A stretch of DNA of 64,000 bases from Fimbriimonadaceae bacterium. GTDB lineage: Bacteria > Armatimonadota > Fimbriimonadia > Fimbriimonadales > Fimbriimonadaceae. Positions within the stretch are counted from its first letter, which is position 1, and each line of letters begins with the position of its first letter. The notes beneath the pieces are model-generated. The model made no database searches and was not told the DNA's origin. It saw only the letters and a list, made by a program, of their open reading frames with translations. The translations under genes were made by a program, and so were the position numbers. The DNA lies in contig JAHBTD010000002.1 of NCBI GenBank assembly GCA_019638775.1, forward strand, positions 1,097,334 through 1,161,333, read 5' to 3'. Of the stretch, positions 25,503 to 34,654 are shown in pieces.

Positions 25503-27397
25503 GCGGCGCTCCAATCGAATGCGTCATCGCTCTCTCGACGCTCTATCGGGAATTTGAGCGTAAACTCAGTTCCCTCACCGACCGTGCTTTCGAGGGTGAT
25601 AAGACCCTCATGCCGGTGAACGACGTTGTGGGTAATGGAAAGCCCTTGCCCAGTACCAATTCCAACGCCTTTTGTTGTAAAGAAGGGATCGAATACCTTG
25701 CGCTGAACATCCTCGGGAATTCCGCATCCGTTGTCACTGACCCAAAGAACAACGTTGCCGTCCTCCTCGTACGTCTTGATTTTGATAGTCCCCTTCTCGC
25801 CGTCTGTATGCTTCTCGCGAATAGCATGGGCAGAGTTGACGACAAGGTTCAAAATCACCTGGCCGAGCTCGCCAGGATGCCCTCTAAAGGTCGGCAGATT
25901 CGGGTCGAGGTCAGCCTCAACGTTGGCGACATACTTCCATTCGTTTCGAGACACGGTAAGGGTGCCTTCGATGATTCTGTTCAGTTCAACTGTCGTCCAG
26001 TTCTTGACACCGGGATGCGAGAACTCTTTCATCGCCTTGACGATTCCGCCTACCGTCTCAACGCCTTCGAGCGCCTGCGAAACCGCCGCTGGCATCTCTT
26101 CAGCGATAAAAGCAAGATCGGCATCCTTTTCAATCTGTCGTGCCTGCGGTTTCAATTCGCCCACTTGCAGATCATCCGGACTGCCCTCGATCAAGGTCTT
26201 GAAGCCATCTACCGCGCCGAGAACCTGCTCGATGCTGTCCTGCAAGAAGCGGATATTGTCACCGATGTACTGATTCGGGGTATTGATCTCGTGCGCAATA
26301 CCTGCGGCCAAGTTGCCGATGCTCTCCATCTTTTGCGCTTGCGCCAATTGAGTTTCAAGCGAAATCTTTTCGGAAAGGTCGCGTACAAAAGCGGTGAACA
26401 AATGGATGGACTCACCCTTGATCGGGCAAACGGAAAGCTCAATCTCGAAAGCCTTGTCGCTGCGCCGCTGTCCCAGCAACTCCCATCGTGCATGAGTCGG
26501 CACGTGACTCACTTGAGTATGGAATTTGGACATCCGCTGGCGAAGCGCTTCACGACACTGCTCGGCGATGAGTAAATCGATAAAGTCTTTCCCTACCGCA
26601 TCGTCAGCCTCAAGCTGAAAAATAGCAAGCGCCGCCGGGTTAATCTCTGTGATCAGACCCTCAGAGTCGAACGTAACGATCCCGTCCATGGCGTTATTCA
26701 AGACAGCAGCCTTATGGCGTTCGCTCGCCATCAACTCCGCTGTACGCTCGACAACTTGAGCTTCTATACGCTCATTTGAGAACTCGATCTCCGCTTGTCG
26801 TGACGCGTTCTCTTCCATATCACGACAACCGCGCACAATCGAGGCGACCAGAATAATGTTCTCAAAGACGACCCAACCGGCATGTTCGATAAACCGCCAC
26901 TGTGCTCCGGCAAAGACACCGTACACCGAGGTCGGCATGTACAAGCCGCGATAAATATGGTCGACGAGAACAATCAGGGTTGCCGGTATCAGCAGCTTCC
27001 AGTCACGATAAAACGCAAGAAACGCCAAGGACCCAAATACGTGAAAGTGCGTCTCGATGCGCCCACCACTGATGTGGATGAGAAGCGCGCCCATCAGCAT
27101 CTGATTGACGGCGACGACATAGCGCGTAAACGGTCTGCCCGGCCAAACTCCGGTGATAAACGCCGTTGGCATGGAGATCAGGCCGCCTAAAATCAAAGCC
27201 GTCCACACGTGAGGGTGGATCGCGCTCGATTGGCCTTCCCACGTCTTTGGACTCAGCGCTAGCGCCGCAATGATCGCGCCTAAATACTGCGCCATCATCA
27301 GGAAGCAAAAGAGGCGGTCCGTAAAGCGGTAGATAGAGTCGCGATGAGCTGCAAACAGCTCATTGGCCCGAGATTGTACTGGGAGTGCGCTTGTCAT
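25499..27397 (-). CDS. Membrane-bound PAS sensor histidine kinase
   Basis: 632 residues. About six hydrophobic segments in the first 185 residues form a membrane sensor. Then comes a coiled coil (EIEFSNERIEAQVVERTAEL), a PAS domain (about 235-345) with AVLNNAMDGIVTFDSEG, the phospho-acceptor His in NLAAGIAHEINTPNQYIG (about 365-382), and the HATPase with LGQVILNLVVNSAHAI (N box), VSDNGCGIPEDVQ (G1) and GTGQGLSITHNVV (G2). It overlaps the RedB-like gene before it (ATGA) and the HD-GYP gene after it (GTGA), so the three are translated together. Sensor ligand unknown. Confidence 0.92.
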   Translation of the reverse strand: MTSALPVQSRANELFAAHRDSIYRFTDRLFCFLMMAQYLGAIIAALALSPKTWEGQSSAIHPHVWTALILGGLISMPTAFITGVWPGRPFTRYVVAVNQMLMGALLIHISGGRIETHFHVFGSLAFLAFYRDWKLLIPATLIVLVDHIYRGLYMPTSVYGVFAGAQWRFIEHAGWVVFENIILVASIVRGCRDMEENASRQAEIEFSNERIEAQVVERTAELMASERHKAAVLNNAMDGIVTFDSEGLITEINPAALAIFQLEADDAVGKDFIDLLIAEQCREALRQRMSKFHTQVSHVPTHARWELLGQRRSDKAFEIELSVCPIKGESIHLFTAFVRDLSEKISLETQLAQAQKMESIGNLAAGIAHEINTPNQYIGDNIRFLQDSIEQVLGAVDGFKTLIEGSPDDLQVGELKPQARQIEKDADLAFIAEEMPAAVSQALEGVETVGGIVKAMKEFSHPGVKNWTTVELNRIIEGTLTVSRNEWKYVANVEADLDPNLPTFRGHPGELGQVILNLVVNSAHAIREKHTDGEKGTIKIKTYEEDGNVVLWVSDNGCGIPEDVQRKVFDPFFTTKGVGIGTGQGLSITHNVVHRHEGLITLESTVGEGTEFTLKFPIERRESDDAFDWSAA

Positions 27398-28020
27398 CTA
27401 TTCGACCTCGGACTCTGTAAGGGGCAGCCATAAACGGGGGAGGCAGCAGGAGCTTTTCGTTGCTCTATAAGATCGCCAATCGCCATCGTCCCCTCGGACG
27501 CGCCCTCGTGCCCTCGCCCATTGGTTATTCCACCTTTGAACGTTAAATCACCGGACGGAGAATACAGAAACACTTGACCCGACGTCGCCGACTCATATTG
27601 CGCCTGGACCTCATCTTCACTGAGGAATTTGATGGCTGCGCCTTTTAGTCGCTGGGCATACTTCACATTCTCAGAGTTCGAAGATGGATTCGCGTTCGGG
27701 CCGCAGAAAACCACAGAGCAGGTGAGCTGTGACGGATACCGAATCAGAAGTTTTTCAAGGTTGACAAAGCTAGCGCGGGTACACGGGCATTCCGTGTGGG
27801 CGACCATGACAATCTGCCACTTGTTCGTATCTGTCTTTACTGGCGTCGAAGTAGGCTGTCCACCCTGTACGCCAGGGGTGGTCTCCCAAGTAAGAAAAGT
27901 GTTGAAGCCGACAGCGAGACAAATCACCCAAGTAAATATGCCGATGACAGCAAAAGCGCGCCTTAAACCGCGGGCTTTTGCTGTGTTCGCATCCTGCTTA
28001 ACATCGGCTTTGCCTTCCAT
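27394..28020 (-). CDS. RedB-like membrane-anchored thioredoxin-fold protein
   Basis: 208 residues. One hydrophobic segment (about 21-43) anchors it, leaving a thioredoxin-like domain outside the cytoplasm. The Cys-rich site HTECPCTRAS holds Cys78 and Cys80, a C-x-C instead of the usual CxxC, followed by a conserved GGITNGRGHEG and a C-terminal YGCPL. This matches the 'RedB' proteins found beside kinases in Planctomycetota and related phyla. It may report redox or metal status to the kinase whose gene it overlaps by four bases. The sensing role is an inference from the operon. Confidence 0.75.
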   Translation of the reverse strand: MEGKADVKQDANTAKARGLRRAFAVIGIFTWVICLAVGFNTFLTWETTPGVQGGQPTSTPVKTDTNKWQIVMVAHTECPCTRASFVNLEKLLIRYPSQLTCSVVFCGPNANPSSNSENVKYAQRLKGAAIKFLSEDEVQAQYESATSGQVFLYSPSGDLTFKGGITNGRGHEGASEGTMAIGDLIEQRKAPAASPVYGCPLQSPRSNR

Positions 28021-28153
28021 GACTCTTAGAAATGGTTGGCTCTGGGAGTGTCAGGTAACGTGCACTTTCTTGCGCCGATTGGCGCAAGAACTGCAAACTG
28101 GCAAGTTTGCGAGGATGCTTTTTGATGCTGGAAAGCAGGTTTAACTACCAGGA

Positions 28154-29800
28154 CTATTCATAGCCTGGTCTACTCGCAAAAGCTGTGCTCGTTAGAGTGG
28201 CTAATTGGTCAGCATTCAAGCTACCTATGCTCTCCAATCGCTCTACAAAGCTGCTCACATCGGCTCCATCCGGCAATGATAATCCACCCAACAAGCTGAA
28301 TTTATGCCGAAGAATATCGCGCAGATCGGCGGTTGTATTGCGGGCATGTCCGGCTGGGAACATCACGAAGCCGCTGTCCAAAACTTCCCCTCCCTCGTCC
28401 CGACTTGTCGGGATGGGGGAGGGGACTGAGGGGTGGGGGACATACGAGATTCTTACCGATGTCGGAATCCCTTCCGGATACTTCGCATCATAATCCGTCC
28501 CGCCGTGCTGGAAATCGATCTTCTGCATCAACGCCCGGGCGACCGGATGGTAGATCGCGCTGTCGGCGACCTGGTAGTCGTACGGATCAAGCATCAGGGC
28601 TTTCCAAACCGCATCGTTCGCCCCGCCGCCGGTGGGAAGCGCGCCGTGCTTGGCCTTGTACTCGAGCGCCTTTCGGATGAGTGTCGCCACGATGTAGGCC
28701 ATCGAGTGGTCCGCGCTTTGGCGTGTCTTGGGGTCCTTCTTCATCGGGTTGCCGATGATTCCGAAAGCGGGCTCGTAGGCCAGGATGGTAATCCCTGCGA
28801 TATTGCCGCCCTGCGGATCGTCGAGCAGCTGGGGATTGGCGGAAAGCAGATCAATCACCCCCTGCAAAGCCCCCGCCGACTGGTGCTCGTAAAGCCCAAG
28901 CTTAAAGTGCATCCCCATCACGGCAAAGTCGTCGCCCGAATGCGCCAGCACCAAGTCAAACGGCGAGTCCCCGCTCTCCTTCCATCGCTCTGCGCCCTGA
29001 GTCGTCGGCTCAAAGAAGCGGAAGACCGCTTCAGGATTTCGGAAGATATCCTTCGGTCCAACAAAGCCCGCCATCGACCGCTTCATGCAAAGGATCGCCG
29101 CTTCCGTGCTGATCGCCGCCGAGGCTCCTTTCGAGTCGCTGAGCTGCTTGCCCGCACGGATCGCCCGCCAAGGAATGTAGTGAGCCACAAACATCCCGAT
29201 CGCACTTTCGATCTGCTCCGCCGTCGCCCCCATCAGCGCCCCATAGGTCGCCGCCGATCCGATGGCTCCGTGAACGACGTGATCGATCTTGTAGCTCTTC
29301 AGGCTGAAGACCTCAGCCAGCCGCCCCCGAATCTCATCCAGCAACACCATCGCCCGCAGAGCCGTCGCTCCGTCCAAACCCTTCTGCTGACAGGCCGCCA
29401 TCACTACCGGATAGAAGTCGTTGTGTCCAAACTCGCCCGCGGTATGCCCAAGCTCCGGGTTGTAGCCGAAATTCGTGCCGTTGCTGTCCCATTCGCGAAC
29501 CGCCGAACTGTTCGCGACAATCGCCTTCTCCGCCTTCACTTTCGCCTTCGAGCCGAAGACCGTCGCGCCGTTCGCATCTGGGTACTCCAAGGCTTCGGCG
29601 CGGAGAATGGTGGGGGCGTTGGTTCCCAGCGCAAGCGCCGAGAAGCCGCACAGAACAGCGTCGGTGTGGAACAGCCGCGTGCGCTCAAGAACTGCGGCAG
29701 AAGGACCGGAGCCGAGCTTGCCCGACATAAAGTCGATGGCGTACTGTCCGATGCCGAGGGCTTGGTTGGAGTCGCGAGAGAGGGTGACAAAGTTGCTCAT
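28154..29800 (-). CDS. prpD: MmgE/PrpD family protein with an in-frame repeat insertion
   Basis: 548 residues. The family includes 2-methylcitrate dehydratase (propionate catabolism) and cis-aconitate decarboxylase relatives. Family-like segments are LFHTDAVLCGFSALALG, DWNGTNFGYNPELGHT-type text near 110, LDEIRGRLAEVFSLKSYKIDHV, KGASAAISTEAA and the final MFPAGHARNTTADL. Between ISY and LDSGFVMFPAGHARN about 20 extra residues (about 455-475: PHPSVPSPIPTSRDEGGE) are encoded by a GC-rich palindromic repeat. No prpB or prpC is adjacent, so its exact substrate is open. It is divergent from the decarboxylase gene. Confidence 0.85.
   Translation of the reverse strand: MSNFVTLSRDSNQALGIGQYAIDFMSGKLGSGPSAAVLERTRLFHTDAVLCGFSALALGTNAPTILRAEALEYPDANGATVFGSKAKVKAEKAIVANSSAVREWDSNGTNFGYNPELGHTAGEFGHNDFYPVVMAACQQKGLDGATALRAMVLLDEIRGRLAEVFSLKSYKIDHVVHGAIGSAATYGALMGATAEQIESAIGMFVAHYIPWRAIRAGKQLSDSKGASAAISTEAAILCMKRSMAGFVGPKDIFRNPEAVFRFFEPTTQGAERWKESGDSPFDLVLAHSGDDFAVMGMHFKLGLYEHQSAGALQGVIDLLSANPQLLDDPQGGNIAGITILAYEPAFGIIGNPMKKDPKTRQSADHSMAYIVATLIRKALEYKAKHGALPTGGGANDAVWKALMLDPYDYQVADSAIYHPVARALMQKIDFQHGGTDYDAKYPEGIPTSVRISYVPHPSVPSPIPTSRDEGGEVLDSGFVMFPAGHARNTTADLRDILRHKFSLLGGLSLPDGADVSSFVERLESIGSLNADQLATLTSTAFASRPGYE
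28387..28440. repeat. GC-rich palindromic repeat inserted in prpD
   Basis: Arms of about 18 bases (CCCCTCCCTCGTCCCGAC and its near-complement at 28407-28424) around a two-base loop, followed by ACTGAGGGGTGGGGGA. It matches intergenic copies at 37381-37430, 38197-38254 and 38456-38502 and keeps the prpD frame open. Confidence 0.75.
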
Positions 29801-29932
29801 GGAGTTCTGTTCATTCTAGCCCAGCGGAACCTGATATGGGGGCGTAACTCAATTTCGCAAAGACCATACAACTTTAACGTGAATTTTTCGATAGCGCAGG
29901 CCCCACCACAACGGATAATCTGCAACCCACTT

Positions 29933-31330
29933 ATGATCCCATCGCGCGTCCCCACCTCCGCCGACTTCGAGGCCCTTGAATCGGAAATTGGCGACTACCT
30001 CTCTCACATCGACACGCTCCCGGCAGTGCCCGTGAAAACGCCGGAAGAGATTCGCATGGAGGTGGCACGGGCTTTTACATTCGACAGCCCCCGCTCGCTC
30101 CCCGACCTCATCCACGACGCGGCATGGATCGTGCGCGACGGCATTGTGCATACACCCCACCCGCGCTACTTTGGCCTGTACAACACGGCTTCCCTGCCTG
30201 CGGCGATCATGGCGGATGCGCTGGCGGCGACCTTCGACTCCCAGCAGGCTGCCTATTCGCATTCGATGGCGTGTCACGAGGTTGAATGGCATGCCCTTGC
30301 CGTCTTTTCCGACCTTCTGGGATGGACCGAAGGGGGCTTCTCCTCCTTCACCAGTGGGGGAGCCGAATCCAACCTAACCGGCGCGATCTGCGGGCTGACG
30401 TGGAAGTTTCCTTCATACGCAGCCGATGGCGTTCATGGGCTCAGCGGTCAGCCCGTGTTCTACGTCTCCGAGATCGCCCACGACTCTTTCCAGAAGATCG
30501 CGCACCACACGGGGATCGGGCGGTCGGCATTGCGGAGGGTCGCGGTTGAAGCGGACCTGCGCATGAGCCTTCCCATGCTTGAGCGAATGATCGCCGAAGA
30601 TGAGGCAGCGGGGCGCCTTCCGTTTATGGTCGTGGGCACGGCGGGGACGACGGCATCCGGCATCATCGACCCACTGCCCGAGCTAGCCGACCTCTGCGAG
30701 AAGCACGGGCTTTGGCTGCATGTGGACGGGGCTTGGGCGGCGGCGGCGATCCTATCGCCCAAGCATCGTCACGTCCTCGACGGCATCGACGGGGCGCATT
30801 CGCTCACCTTCGACGCCCACAAGTGGCTGAACTGCCCGATGGGCGCGGGGATGTTCTTCTCTCGTTTGAAGGACCCGGTGGTGCGGGGGTTTGGGGTTCA
30901 GGCATCGTATATGCCTGCGCGGGTTGGCGATCTGGACGAGCCGTACATGACGACACTTCAGTGGTCACGCCGATTTATCGGTCTGAAGGTGGCGATGACG
31001 ATGGCGACGTTTGGGCTGGACGGCTATGCCGAGATGATCGACCGCCACTTTCGCCAGGGCGATCTCCTGCGCAGACTTTTGAGAGAGAGCGGCTGGGAGA
31101 TTCTGAATGCGACGCCGCTTCCGGTTGTCAACTTCACGCATCCGCGTATCGAGTCGGGAGCGGTGTCGCTGGAGGCGGCGCTTCAGTCGATCTTGGAGAC
31201 GAAGGAATGCTGGCTGTCGATTGCGCCGGTCCCGCCTGACCGGAGGGGGTTGCGGGCCTGCGTGTCGGTGGTGGATACGAAGGATTCAGATGTGGAACGG
31301 CTGGTAGCCTTGTGCAACTCGCTGATCTAG
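29933..31330 (+). CDS. PLP-dependent group II amino acid decarboxylase
   Basis: 465 residues, in the aromatic-L-amino-acid/glutamate decarboxylase family. Recognisable are the HPRYFGLYNTASLPAAIMAD segment (about 76-95), SFTSGGAESNLTGA (about 139-152), VGTAGTTASGIIDP, the Asp in LHVDGAWA that pairs with the PLP ring, and the PLP lysine Lys297 in FDAHKWLNCP. I chose the ATG at 29933 (MIPSRVPTSADF); a much longer reading frame extends to 28433 but only mirrors prpD on the other strand. The substrate cannot be told from sequence. It ends convergently with the CAP-domain gene, overlapping four bases. Confidence 0.92.
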   Translation: MIPSRVPTSADFEALESEIGDYLSHIDTLPAVPVKTPEEIRMEVARAFTFDSPRSLPDLIHDAAWIVRDGIVHTPHPRYFGLYNTASLPAAIMADALAATFDSQQAAYSHSMACHEVEWHALAVFSDLLGWTEGGFSSFTSGGAESNLTGAICGLTWKFPSYAADGVHGLSGQPVFYVSEIAHDSFQKIAHHTGIGRSALRRVAVEADLRMSLPMLERMIAEDEAAGRLPFMVVGTAGTTASGIIDPLPELADLCEKHGLWLHVDGAWAAAAILSPKHRHVLDGIDGAHSLTFDAHKWLNCPMGAGMFFSRLKDPVVRGFGVQASYMPARVGDLDEPYMTTLQWSRRFIGLKVAMTMATFGLDGYAEMIDRHFRQGDLLRRLLRESGWEILNATPLPVVNFTHPRIESGAVSLEAALQSILETKECWLSIAPVPPDRRGLRACVSVVDTKDSDVERLVALCNSLI

Positions 31331-31899
31331 CGCCGGTGTCCAAAATCACAAACCCAGATGAACTTGAGCTTGTGCCCAGGGGCAGGCAGATACGCGATGC
31401 CGATCTCATCAAAGTCCGGCTTGAGCATGATCGCGCGATGCCCGGGCGACTTTAGCCAATCCTCGATTGCTTCTTCGGGGGTGGTCTGACCGCCGGCAAT
31501 ATTCTGCCCAGCCAAGGAATAGGAGTACTTAAACTCCTTCATCCGGTCACCAACGCCTCGTCCAAGACTGTCGATGTGGTCGAAGTAGTTGTTCTTCGCC
31601 ATATCCTCGGCCATCCATCGCGCACTTTGCGAGAGGGTCGGATTGATTTTCAAAGGCGCAAGCCCTGCTTTCGCACGCTCTGCGTTCGTGAGCTTCAAGC
31701 ACTGCTCAATGTATCTGGCCTCAAGTTCGGTAGCGGTAGTCGCTGGCTTAACGAATTCGGGCTTGGCAGCGCATTCTCCGGGTTGAACCTGGACTTGGGG
31801 AAACTCAACGATCATCCGGGCCTGAGGCACCGGTATCGGCACAACCACCATAAAAGGCAGCATCAGCGTTATCCATTTCCCTGACTGCATCTTGCTCAT
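31327..31899 (-). CDS. CAP-domain (SCP/PR1-like) secreted protein
   Basis: 190 residues with an N-terminal hydrophobic segment (about 9-26), so exported or anchored. The CAP fold begins at CLKLTNAERAKAGLAPLK (about 68-85) and shows SQSARWMAEDM, YFDHIDSLGRG, GQNIAGGQTTPEEAIEDWLKSPGHR and the closing FIWVCDFG. The His of FDH and of SPGHR form the typical cavity pair. Bacterial CAP proteins have no single known function. The C-terminus overlaps the decarboxylase gene tail to tail. Confidence 0.9.
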   Translation of the reverse strand: MSKMQSGKWITLMLPFMVVVPIPVPQARMIVEFPQVQVQPGECAAKPEFVKPATTATELEARYIEQCLKLTNAERAKAGLAPLKINPTLSQSARWMAEDMAKNNYFDHIDSLGRGVGDRMKEFKYSYSLAGQNIAGGQTTPEEAIEDWLKSPGHRAIMLKPDFDEIGIAYLPAPGHKLKFIWVCDFGHRR

Positions 31900-32152
31900 T
31901 CCTTGCGCTTTGGCGTTCGCCGATGCGCATGTTCACGTCCTTATGAGCCGCCTTTACCACGAAAGATTACCGCCTTTCGAAGTGCCAACAAGATTCTACA
32001 ACTGTTGCGGCTCACAAGCGCTTACATTGCAGATATTCCGCAATTCTTCGATGTTCTCTAGGGGGCAGACAGGAAGCTGGAACGTTTGCGGGGAGATGGG
32101 CTGATACCTTGAGATTCGAGCTCACTGACAAAAATCAAAGGATAATGAGTCT

Positions 32153-32836
32153 ATGGTTTTCCGATCCATTCTAATTGCGACTTCCCTCTTGGCGGGGGCG
32201 CTTTTCGCGCAAGCACAGTCCAAAACCTACGGAAAAACCAATGCCCAGATCCTATCTATGGGGCGATCAAAGTGGTTCGACTTCTACACTTCGAAGGCCG
32301 GACAAAGTACGCTCGACATGTCGAATGCCGAGAGGCTATACGGAGCAGCGCTCAAGGAGCGCAACGACCAGCGCCTAGCCAAAGAATCAAAGACCCGAAA
32401 GGAAGCTATTGCAGCGATACGCAAGTCTGCCGACGCTTTTGGATACGGCATGATCTCGGTCGGCATCGCCTACAGCGGCGGAGGAACAATCTGGAATCCA
32501 GTGATTGCTGGGGTCTCTGCCGATACCGAAGAGGCGCTTTACGATGTTCTTTTCAAAAAGCCGCTGAGCAAAGAAAACCGTAAAGCTCTATCCTTTGCCA
32601 CACTCCAAAAAGAAGTAGAGCAGATCGGCAGTCGGCTGGCTAAGGATCAAAAGCGGATCGCAGAATATGACACTCCAGACGGGACATATTACAGCGATGC
32701 CGTAAAAGCCCAGAGGGACTGCGTCGCGCTTCTGAAAACAATCACTGCTTCCGTAGCCAAACTCCGAACGAATGAACGCACCCGCATCGCCGCGCTCCTC
32801 AAGAAGTTTATCGACATGAGAGCAGGAATGAGCTAG
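32153..32836 (+). CDS. Exported protein of unknown function
   Basis: 227 residues with a signal peptide (MVFRSILIATSLLAGALFAQAQ) and an Ala-x-Ala type cleavage. The mature part is hydrophilic and mostly helical, with LYGAALKERNDQRLAKESKTRKEAIAAI, split by a glycine-rich patch ISVGIAYSGGGTIW (about 101-114), and a lysine/arginine-rich end. Probably periplasmic. I recognise no family. It is preceded by a gap of about 250 bases where I see no gene, and followed 41 bases later by trpA. Confidence 0.65.
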   Translation: MVFRSILIATSLLAGALFAQAQSKTYGKTNAQILSMGRSKWFDFYTSKAGQSTLDMSNAERLYGAALKERNDQRLAKESKTRKEAIAAIRKSADAFGYGMISVGIAYSGGGTIWNPVIAGVSADTEEALYDVLFKKPLSKENRKALSFATLQKEVEQIGSRLAKDQKRIAEYDTPDGTYYSDAVKAQRDCVALLKTITASVAKLRTNERTRIAALLKKFIDMRAGMS

Positions 32837-32877
32837 CCTGCGGCCTTCAACCTCAATCAGCCAAACTATATCCCTCC

Positions 32878-33666
32878 ATGGGAAAGATCTCCGAACGTTT
32901 TGCCGAGCTTCAGAAAAGGGGCGAAAAAGCGCTTGTACTCTTCGTGACGGCTGGAGACCCTGACCTCGAAGAGCTCCCCTCGATCCTCACGACATTGCAG
33001 GAAGCGGGCGCCGATCTGATCGAAGTCGGCATTCCATTCAGTGATCCCATCGCCGATGGCCCCGTCATCCAAGCCTCAAGTCAGCGGGCGCTCGACCGTG
33101 GCGTCACTCCACGCGCCGTGCTTGCCGCAATAGGGCAAGCAAACATAGAGGTGCCCGTTGTGCTGATGGGCTATTACAACCCCGTGCTTCGTTTTGGGCT
33201 TGATTCCTTTGCCGAAACAGCTTCGGGCCACGGTGCAAACGGAACTATCATTAGCGACCTAACTCCAGAAGAATCAAGCGCTTGGATTGATGCAAGCCGT
33301 GCGCACAGTCTCGACAACATCTTTCTAGCTGCCCCCACAAGCACCGACGCACGCCTCGACGAAGTTTGTCGGCGAGCATCCGGCTTTGTTTATGCTGTTT
33401 CCCGAACCGGGGTCACGGGTCATGCAAGTGAGGTTCCGCTCGAAGTCAGTGGGCTCGTCGGGCGGCTCAAAGCGAGAACAGAGTTGCCCGTCTGCGTGGG
33501 CTTCGGCATCAGCCGACCTGACCACGTTCGGATGGTATGCCAAGTCGCCGATGGGGCCGTTGTTGGCTCATGGCTCGTGAACCTTCTCGCCGAAGAATGG
33601 CAAGAGGGACGAGGAAGAGATCAAGTTCTAAAGGCCGTCCGCGAATTGGAGGACGCCACCCGATAG
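32878..33666 (+). CDS. trpA: Tryptophan synthase alpha subunit
   Basis: 262 residues, TIM barrel that splits indole-3-glycerol phosphate into indole and glyceraldehyde 3-phosphate. The two catalytic acids are at the canonical positions: Glu49 and Asp60 in LIEVGIPFSDPIADGPVIQ. Further signs are GYYNPVLRFG, the VSRTGVTG phosphate loop and VGFGISRPDHVR. The gene stands alone: trpB and the rest of the trp operon are not here, which differs from most bacteria but is common where amino acid operons are dispersed. Confidence 0.96.
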   Translation: MGKISERFAELQKRGEKALVLFVTAGDPDLEELPSILTTLQEAGADLIEVGIPFSDPIADGPVIQASSQRALDRGVTPRAVLAAIGQANIEVPVVLMGYYNPVLRFGLDSFAETASGHGANGTIISDLTPEESSAWIDASRAHSLDNIFLAAPTSTDARLDEVCRRASGFVYAVSRTGVTGHASEVPLEVSGLVGRLKARTELPVCVGFGISRPDHVRMVCQVADGAVVGSWLVNLLAEEWQEGRGRDQVLKAVRELEDATR

Positions 33667-33708
33667 GTGTTTGGTGCGTTGGAGGTCGGATACCCGACAT
33701 CCTCTCGA

Positions 33709-34419
33709 TCAGCCCATTTTGCTAAAGTCGAACTTCGGTCCTTGAGCGGCCTGCCACTTCTTCTTTTGGTCAGCCGTAAGCACCGCCAAAGCGGCTGCTT
33801 CTGCTGCTTTCTTCCAAGCCAGCCGGGTCTTGCTGTCCTCCGCCTCAAACTTTCGAGCCATCTCCTCGATCTTCTTGTGATAGGCCTCTCGTTCCTTGAT
33901 ACTGTCCGGGTTCTTTGGCTGAGGAATGGCTCGGATTTGAACTTGGCGCTGCTCAAAGAGGTCTTTTGATTTCTTATCTGCGTCCTCTTGGATCTTGCGA
34001 ATCTTTGATTCCTGGGCTGCCGAAATGCCGACGAGACCTTTTACATCCTTCGCCACAATTGCAAAAATCCCGTACTGCTGGATGAATATCTGGCGCAAGC
34101 GAGTCTGCTGCGTCTTGCTCAGAACAGCCAAGACCTGCCCCATAAGCCCGCCCATCTTCTTGTCGGCGGCCTGAACTTCCGACTGCGACGGCGGTGAACT
34201 GCGCTTATTCATGCTCATGATGAGGTCTTGTATCGACTGCCGGAGCGAATCGATCTTCTTCACCTGTGCGGGCGTTAGCTTGAGTTCCGTCTGAACAGCC
34301 TTAGCATTGAGCAACGGAATCGCGACCTCCAATGCCGAAGGTCGCTCTGCTGGCGATTGGGCAAACCCAAACACCGCCATCGAAAAAAGGAGAAGAATCG
34401 CTAAGAAACTGTTACGCAT
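33709..34419 (-). CDS. Spy/CpxP-like periplasmic protein with LTxxQ motifs
   Basis: 236 residues from MRNSFLAILLLFSMAVFGFA, a signal peptide, to a C-terminal FDFSKMG. The mature part is helical and charged, with two LTxxQ-type motifs, ELKLTPAQVKKID (about 48-60) and AVLTADQKKKWQA near the end, which is the hallmark of the Spy/CpxP chaperone family; there is also QTRLRQIFIQQYG. It is longer than Spy (about 140 mature residues), so a relative and not an orthologue. I chose the ATG at 34419 over 34431. Likely a periplasmic chaperone or metal/stress-related protein, by analogy. Confidence 0.7.
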   Translation of the reverse strand: MRNSFLAILLLFSMAVFGFAQSPAERPSALEVAIPLLNAKAVQTELKLTPAQVKKIDSLRQSIQDLIMSMNKRSSPPSQSEVQAADKKMGGLMGQVLAVLSKTQQTRLRQIFIQQYGIFAIVAKDVKGLVGISAAQESKIRKIQEDADKKSKDLFEQRQVQIRAIPQPKNPDSIKEREAYHKKIEEMARKFEAEDSKTRLAWKKAAEAAALAVLTADQKKKWQAAQGPKFDFSKMG

Positions 34420-34440
34420 TGTAGACACCACTATAACACT

Positions 34441-34640
34441 TCAGACGTTCTTAGAGGCTCCAGGTCTCCCTCACCGAGGGATTCTGGGGCAGGGGTCCCG
34501 GCAATTCTCTCCGCCAGAGAGATTGCCAGCCGAAGGAAATACGGGTTTCTAGCGGAGCCGCTCAGAATACTGGGGTTTCGCTTGCCCAGAGTTGGAACAA
34601 CAGTCGTGAGGAGGTCGATCCCCACGGGTGAAACGGGGGT
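34441..34640. repeat. Cluster of GC-rich inverted repeats
   Basis: Contains several hairpins between the Spy-like gene and the STAS-like gene: TCCCTCaccGAGGGA near 34471-34485 with a trailing GGGGCAGGGGT, and GGCAATTCTCTC paired with GAGAGATTGCC at 34499-34526. It is related in style to the elements at 37381 and 38197. Confidence 0.5.
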
Positions 34641-34654
34641 CGATTAAGTGGGAA

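Noticed and set aside
25433..26575. 380-residue plus-strand frame
   Set aside because: Antisense of the histidine kinase gene, whose HisKA and HATPase motifs are unmistakable.
28433..29932. Long open frame running into the decarboxylase from upstream (plus strand)
   Set aside because: It is the antisense of prpD and its translation has no family resemblance; the decarboxylase opens at 29933.
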